Shown here one piece after another: positions 13,634 to 16,001 of a stretch of 16,001 bases of DNA. The stretch is from contig JAPYSZ010000005.1 in assembly GCA_029941645.1 (NCBI GenBank), forward strand, positions 1 to 16,001, in the 5' to 3' direction. Within the stretch, counting starts at the first letter, position 1; every line of letters starts with the position of its first letter. Origin of the DNA: Candidatus Poseidoniia archaeon (lineage in GTDB: Archaea > Thermoplasmatota > Poseidoniia > MGIII > CG-Epi1). The position numbers and the translations under genes were made by a program. The notes beneath the pieces are model-generated. The model saw nothing but the letters and a program-made list of their open reading frames with translations. It was not told the origin of the DNA and made no database searches.

Positions 13634-16001
13634 ATGAACACGAATTACAAGGATAAATTGTTAGCTAGTGCAGTGACTGCAGTATTAGTATTGTCCAGTC
13701 TAATATTTTTGACTGGTGTACAGGCAGGTCCTGCTGACGACTTAGAGGTTAGTAATGTTGGTGAAACTGATGGTAGTCCACCACCTAGAGAAAATATCGC
13801 ATACGACATAACTGTAAGTTGGTCTAATGATGGTAGTACTGACTATGATGCTACAGTTCGTTTATATGATGATTGTGATTTAACTACGAAAGTTGCGGAA
13901 TCCGATACAATAGAGATGGGTGCTGGCGATAGTGATAGTGTTACATTGGAAATTACATTTGAAGAGACTGGAGAGGTCTGTTTTTCAGCTACGATTTACT
14001 ATGATTCAACAGATTATGGTGAATTTGAAGCTTTTATGAATGTTGAGCCTGAGACGGGTGATGCAGATTTATGGATTGGACTAGATATGGAAGGCAATAG
14101 TTTTGCAGCCGGTGAGAATGTGAATGTAGTTTTTGAATTTGGTAATGATGGTGATGTTAGTTCATTAAATCCATTAACATTTATGGCTTATTTCGATCCG
14201 CTTGATGATGTTCATTCGAATTTCTTTTATCCATCACCTGTCGTTTTTAATTTTTTAAGTCCACCACACCCAGATGCACCTCCTGATGCTGAAAGAATGG
14301 AGTGGCAGTATACTATTCCTTCAGATACTGAAGATGGTAGATACAAATTTACAGTAATCATAGATTCAGATGAAAATAATACAGATGAGGACCCTGATTT
14401 GGAAAATAATATAGATGTTTTAGAAATTTGCATAGGTGACTGTAGTGAACCAGATCTTCATATTTGGGAAGGTGCAAGTTCAGATTCTTTACGTGCAGAA
14501 CCACAGGATCCAGTTGCCGGAATAACGATTTCATTCTTTTACTCTGTTGAAAATAGTGGAGAAGGTGACGCAGAACCACCCGGGCCATTTGATGAAGAAG
14601 AGGGAGATTTTGTTATGTATCTTGAAGTAAGGAAGTGTCCTGATGGTGATTGCGATGGTCAACCTTGGGTTTTTGTAAATCAAACTGAAAACATCCGAAC
14701 AGCAATTGCTGCAGGAGATATCATGAATGATGATGCAGCCTTGAGACTCAATTGGACAACTCAACCTGAAGACGCAGGTATTTGGAATATTCGTGTTATA
14801 GCAGACGGTGAAAATGTTATTGAAGAAATTGATGAAACAAATAATGCACTTGATTGGTTCAAAGTTCACGATGGTTATTTTGACTTGAAAGAGCAGAGGC
14901 CAGATTTGATTATTGCTGGTATTGATGAAGGTTCTGAAAAAGTATATCAGGGTGATCCTAGAACAATAACTGTTGCTGTTGCCCAATCAAGTTTGGGAGA
15001 TGCAATGGCTGATGATGTAGAAATTCATATTAAAATTAAAGATCCGGATCTTAGTGTTGTTAATTGGTTTGTGATTGACACTAAAAAGACAGTAGGTCTT
15101 TCTCCTGAAACAACTTTCTTTGAGTATACTTGGACACCAACTAAGTTGGGTGTCTATGAATTTTATGCATATGCCGATTACAATGATAATATTATTGAAT
15201 GGGATGATACAAATAACCAATATGAAAGCGACAAATATGTTGAAGTCTTTGAAAAGTTACCAGATCTTCAAATTACAAGTATGTCTATATCACCTGTAAA
15301 TGATGATGGCTATGCTATGGTTGGTGTAACTTCTGAAGTTACGGCGACTATTGCTAATCTTGGAGTAAGAGATATGACTTCTAGTGAAGGTTCTAAACTG
15401 GAAGTGACCTTCTATACTTCCGCCCCTTTTGCTTCTGAATTAGCTACGGTAAATGTAGAGAAGGCATTAGTTATCGGAGAAACTATTGATGTTTCTATAC
15501 CATTCACATTCATAGGAAATGATCAATATCGTATCGTTGCAAAAGTTGATGAAGATAAGTTGATTGCAGAGGAAGAAGAAAATAATAATGAGCTTTACAA
15601 GAATATTTATGCAGTTAGTTCAATAGACGGCTACGTTTCTAACATAAGTGTATTTGCTGGTGATGGCCTTGCAGGTAAGGATCATCCTATAACCTTCGAT
15701 TTGGGTATGGCCAATCTTCCAAGTGAAGGAACTTATAGATTACATTTCAATGTTTCGATTGATGGAACGTTTGGTTGGGGTGATGTCCTTGCCTTGGCGA
15801 GTCAAAATATGACTGGTTATCATCCAGTAGGTGCAGGATATCAAGTTTCTCAAGACTATGGTTTTGGTTATATTGACTTCAATTCAAGTTACAATCACCA
15901 AACAGTAGTAATGCCATGGATTCCTAACAAGGATAGAACTGACACCTACAATATTTCTGTAGAAGTTAGTAGTGTGATTAATGTTGATGAAACTAATGAT
16001 T
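13634..16001 (+). CDS. Giant secreted CARDB/Ig-like repeat protein, 3' partial
   Basis: The frame from ATG 13634 stays open for 789 codons to the window edge, so the C-terminus is missing. Residues 1-31 are a signal peptide: KDK, a hydrophobic core (LLASAVTAVLVLSSLIFLTG), then VQA before the probable cleavage. The rest is a chain of about six acidic Ig-like CARDB-type repeats of roughly 110-135 residues. They begin PDLHIWEG, PDLIIAGI or PDLQITSM (273, 423, 543) and end in an Asn-rich acidic motif: DLENN (255-259), IDETNN (399-404), WDDTNN (523-528), EEEENNN (646-652), VDETND (784-789). Cysteines are few. No enzyme motif is visible. Such repeats usually form stalks or adhesion domains; a C-terminal anchor or catalytic domain may lie beyond the edge. 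Codon use and composition match the neighbours. Confidence 0.9.
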   Translation, partial: MNTNYKDKLLASAVTAVLVLSSLIFLTGVQAGPADDLEVSNVGETDGSPPPRENIAYDITVSWSNDGSTDYDATVRLYDDCDLTTKVAESDTIEMGAGDSDSVTLEITFEETGEVCFSATIYYDSTDYGEFEAFMNVEPETGDADLWIGLDMEGNSFAAGENVNVVFEFGNDGDVSSLNPLTFMAYFDPLDDVHSNFFYPSPVVFNFLSPPHPDAPPDAERMEWQYTIPSDTEDGRYKFTVIIDSDENNTDEDPDLENNIDVLEICIGDCSEPDLHIWEGASSDSLRAEPQDPVAGITISFFYSVENSGEGDAEPPGPFDEEEGDFVMYLEVRKCPDGDCDGQPWVFVNQTENIRTAIAAGDIMNDDAALRLNWTTQPEDAGIWNIRVIADGENVIEEIDETNNALDWFKVHDGYFDLKEQRPDLIIAGIDEGSEKVYQGDPRTITVAVAQSSLGDAMADDVEIHIKIKDPDLSVVNWFVIDTKKTVGLSPETTFFEYTWTPTKLGVYEFYAYADYNDNIIEWDDTNNQYESDKYVEVFEKLPDLQITSMSISPVNDDGYAMVGVTSEVTATIANLGVRDMTSSEGSKLEVTFYTSAPFASELATVNVEKALVIGETIDVSIPFTFIGNDQYRIVAKVDEDKLIAEEEENNNELYKNIYAVSSIDGYVSNISVFAGDGLAGKDHPITFDLGMANLPSEGTYRLHFNVSIDGTFGWGDVLALASQNMTGYHPVGAGYQVSQDYGFGYIDFNSSYNHQTVVMPWIPNKDRTDTYNISVEVSSVINVDETND

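Noticed and set aside
14227..15220. Four minus-strand frames of 68-151 aa
   Set aside because: They are shadows of the giant CARDB gene on the plus strand, which has a signal peptide and repeating motifs throughout.
1..16001. CRISPR array, insertion sequence, integrase, att site or rRNA
   Set aside because: I saw no spaced direct repeats, transposase motifs or rRNA-like stretches, and the tRNA has no flanking duplicated 3' end or integrase.

Overview
The window is AT-rich archaeal DNA, most likely from a planktonic marine Thermoplasmatota (Marine Group II/III, Poseidoniia-like). Archaeal evidence: a eukaryote/archaea-type ribosomal protein S17e, a geranylgeranyl reductase for isoprenoid lipids, a PRC-barrel protein, a tRNA-Gln (CUG) with an A1-U72 pair, no Shine-Dalgarno sites at most starts, and TATA-like boxes centred about 26-27 nt before many start codons. 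The lineage is inferred from gene style and the large secreted peptidases; no marker gene proves it.

Layout. Positions 47-1126 hold a HEAT-like/zinc-ribbon protein, tRNA-Gln (minus) and a PRC-barrel gene (minus). Positions 1226-2703 are a two-gene plus-strand operon, rps17e and geranylgeranyl reductase, joined by a 4-nt stop/start overlap. Positions 2754-4447 hold a membrane-anchored surface protein of unknown function, convergent with a dolichyl-phosphate-mannose-synthase-like glycosyltransferase. That glycosyltransferase shares a nearly palindromic divergent promoter with a 62-aa two-helix membrane protein. A class 2 dihydroorotate dehydrogenase follows at 4733-5848.

Positions 5849-13532 are a run of five minus-strand genes. 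In transcription order they are a family 5 uracil-DNA glycosylase, an ECF S-component-like membrane protein, a membrane-anchored DUF4430 (transcobalamin-like) protein, a surface clostripain-like cysteine peptidase (C11), and a 1111-aa surface subtilisin-like peptidase (S8). The last has CARDB-like repeats, a PKD domain and an intracellular zinc ribbon. Divergent from this run, a very long secreted CARDB-repeat protein starts at 13634 and stays open through the window's right edge.

How the genes fit together. The right half looks like a cell-surface module for a heterotroph living on protein: two exported peptidases of different catalytic type, a giant repeat protein built from the same Ig-like units, and a possible vitamin (corrinoid?) capture pair. 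The left half is housekeeping: translation, membrane lipid saturation, pyrimidine synthesis and glycosylation. Packing is extreme: convergent stops are 0-2 nt apart, and short gaps often hold one AT/T-rich tract that may end one transcript and start the next. No CRISPR, insertion sequence, integrase or rRNA was seen, and no gene-free stretch exceeds about 110 nt.
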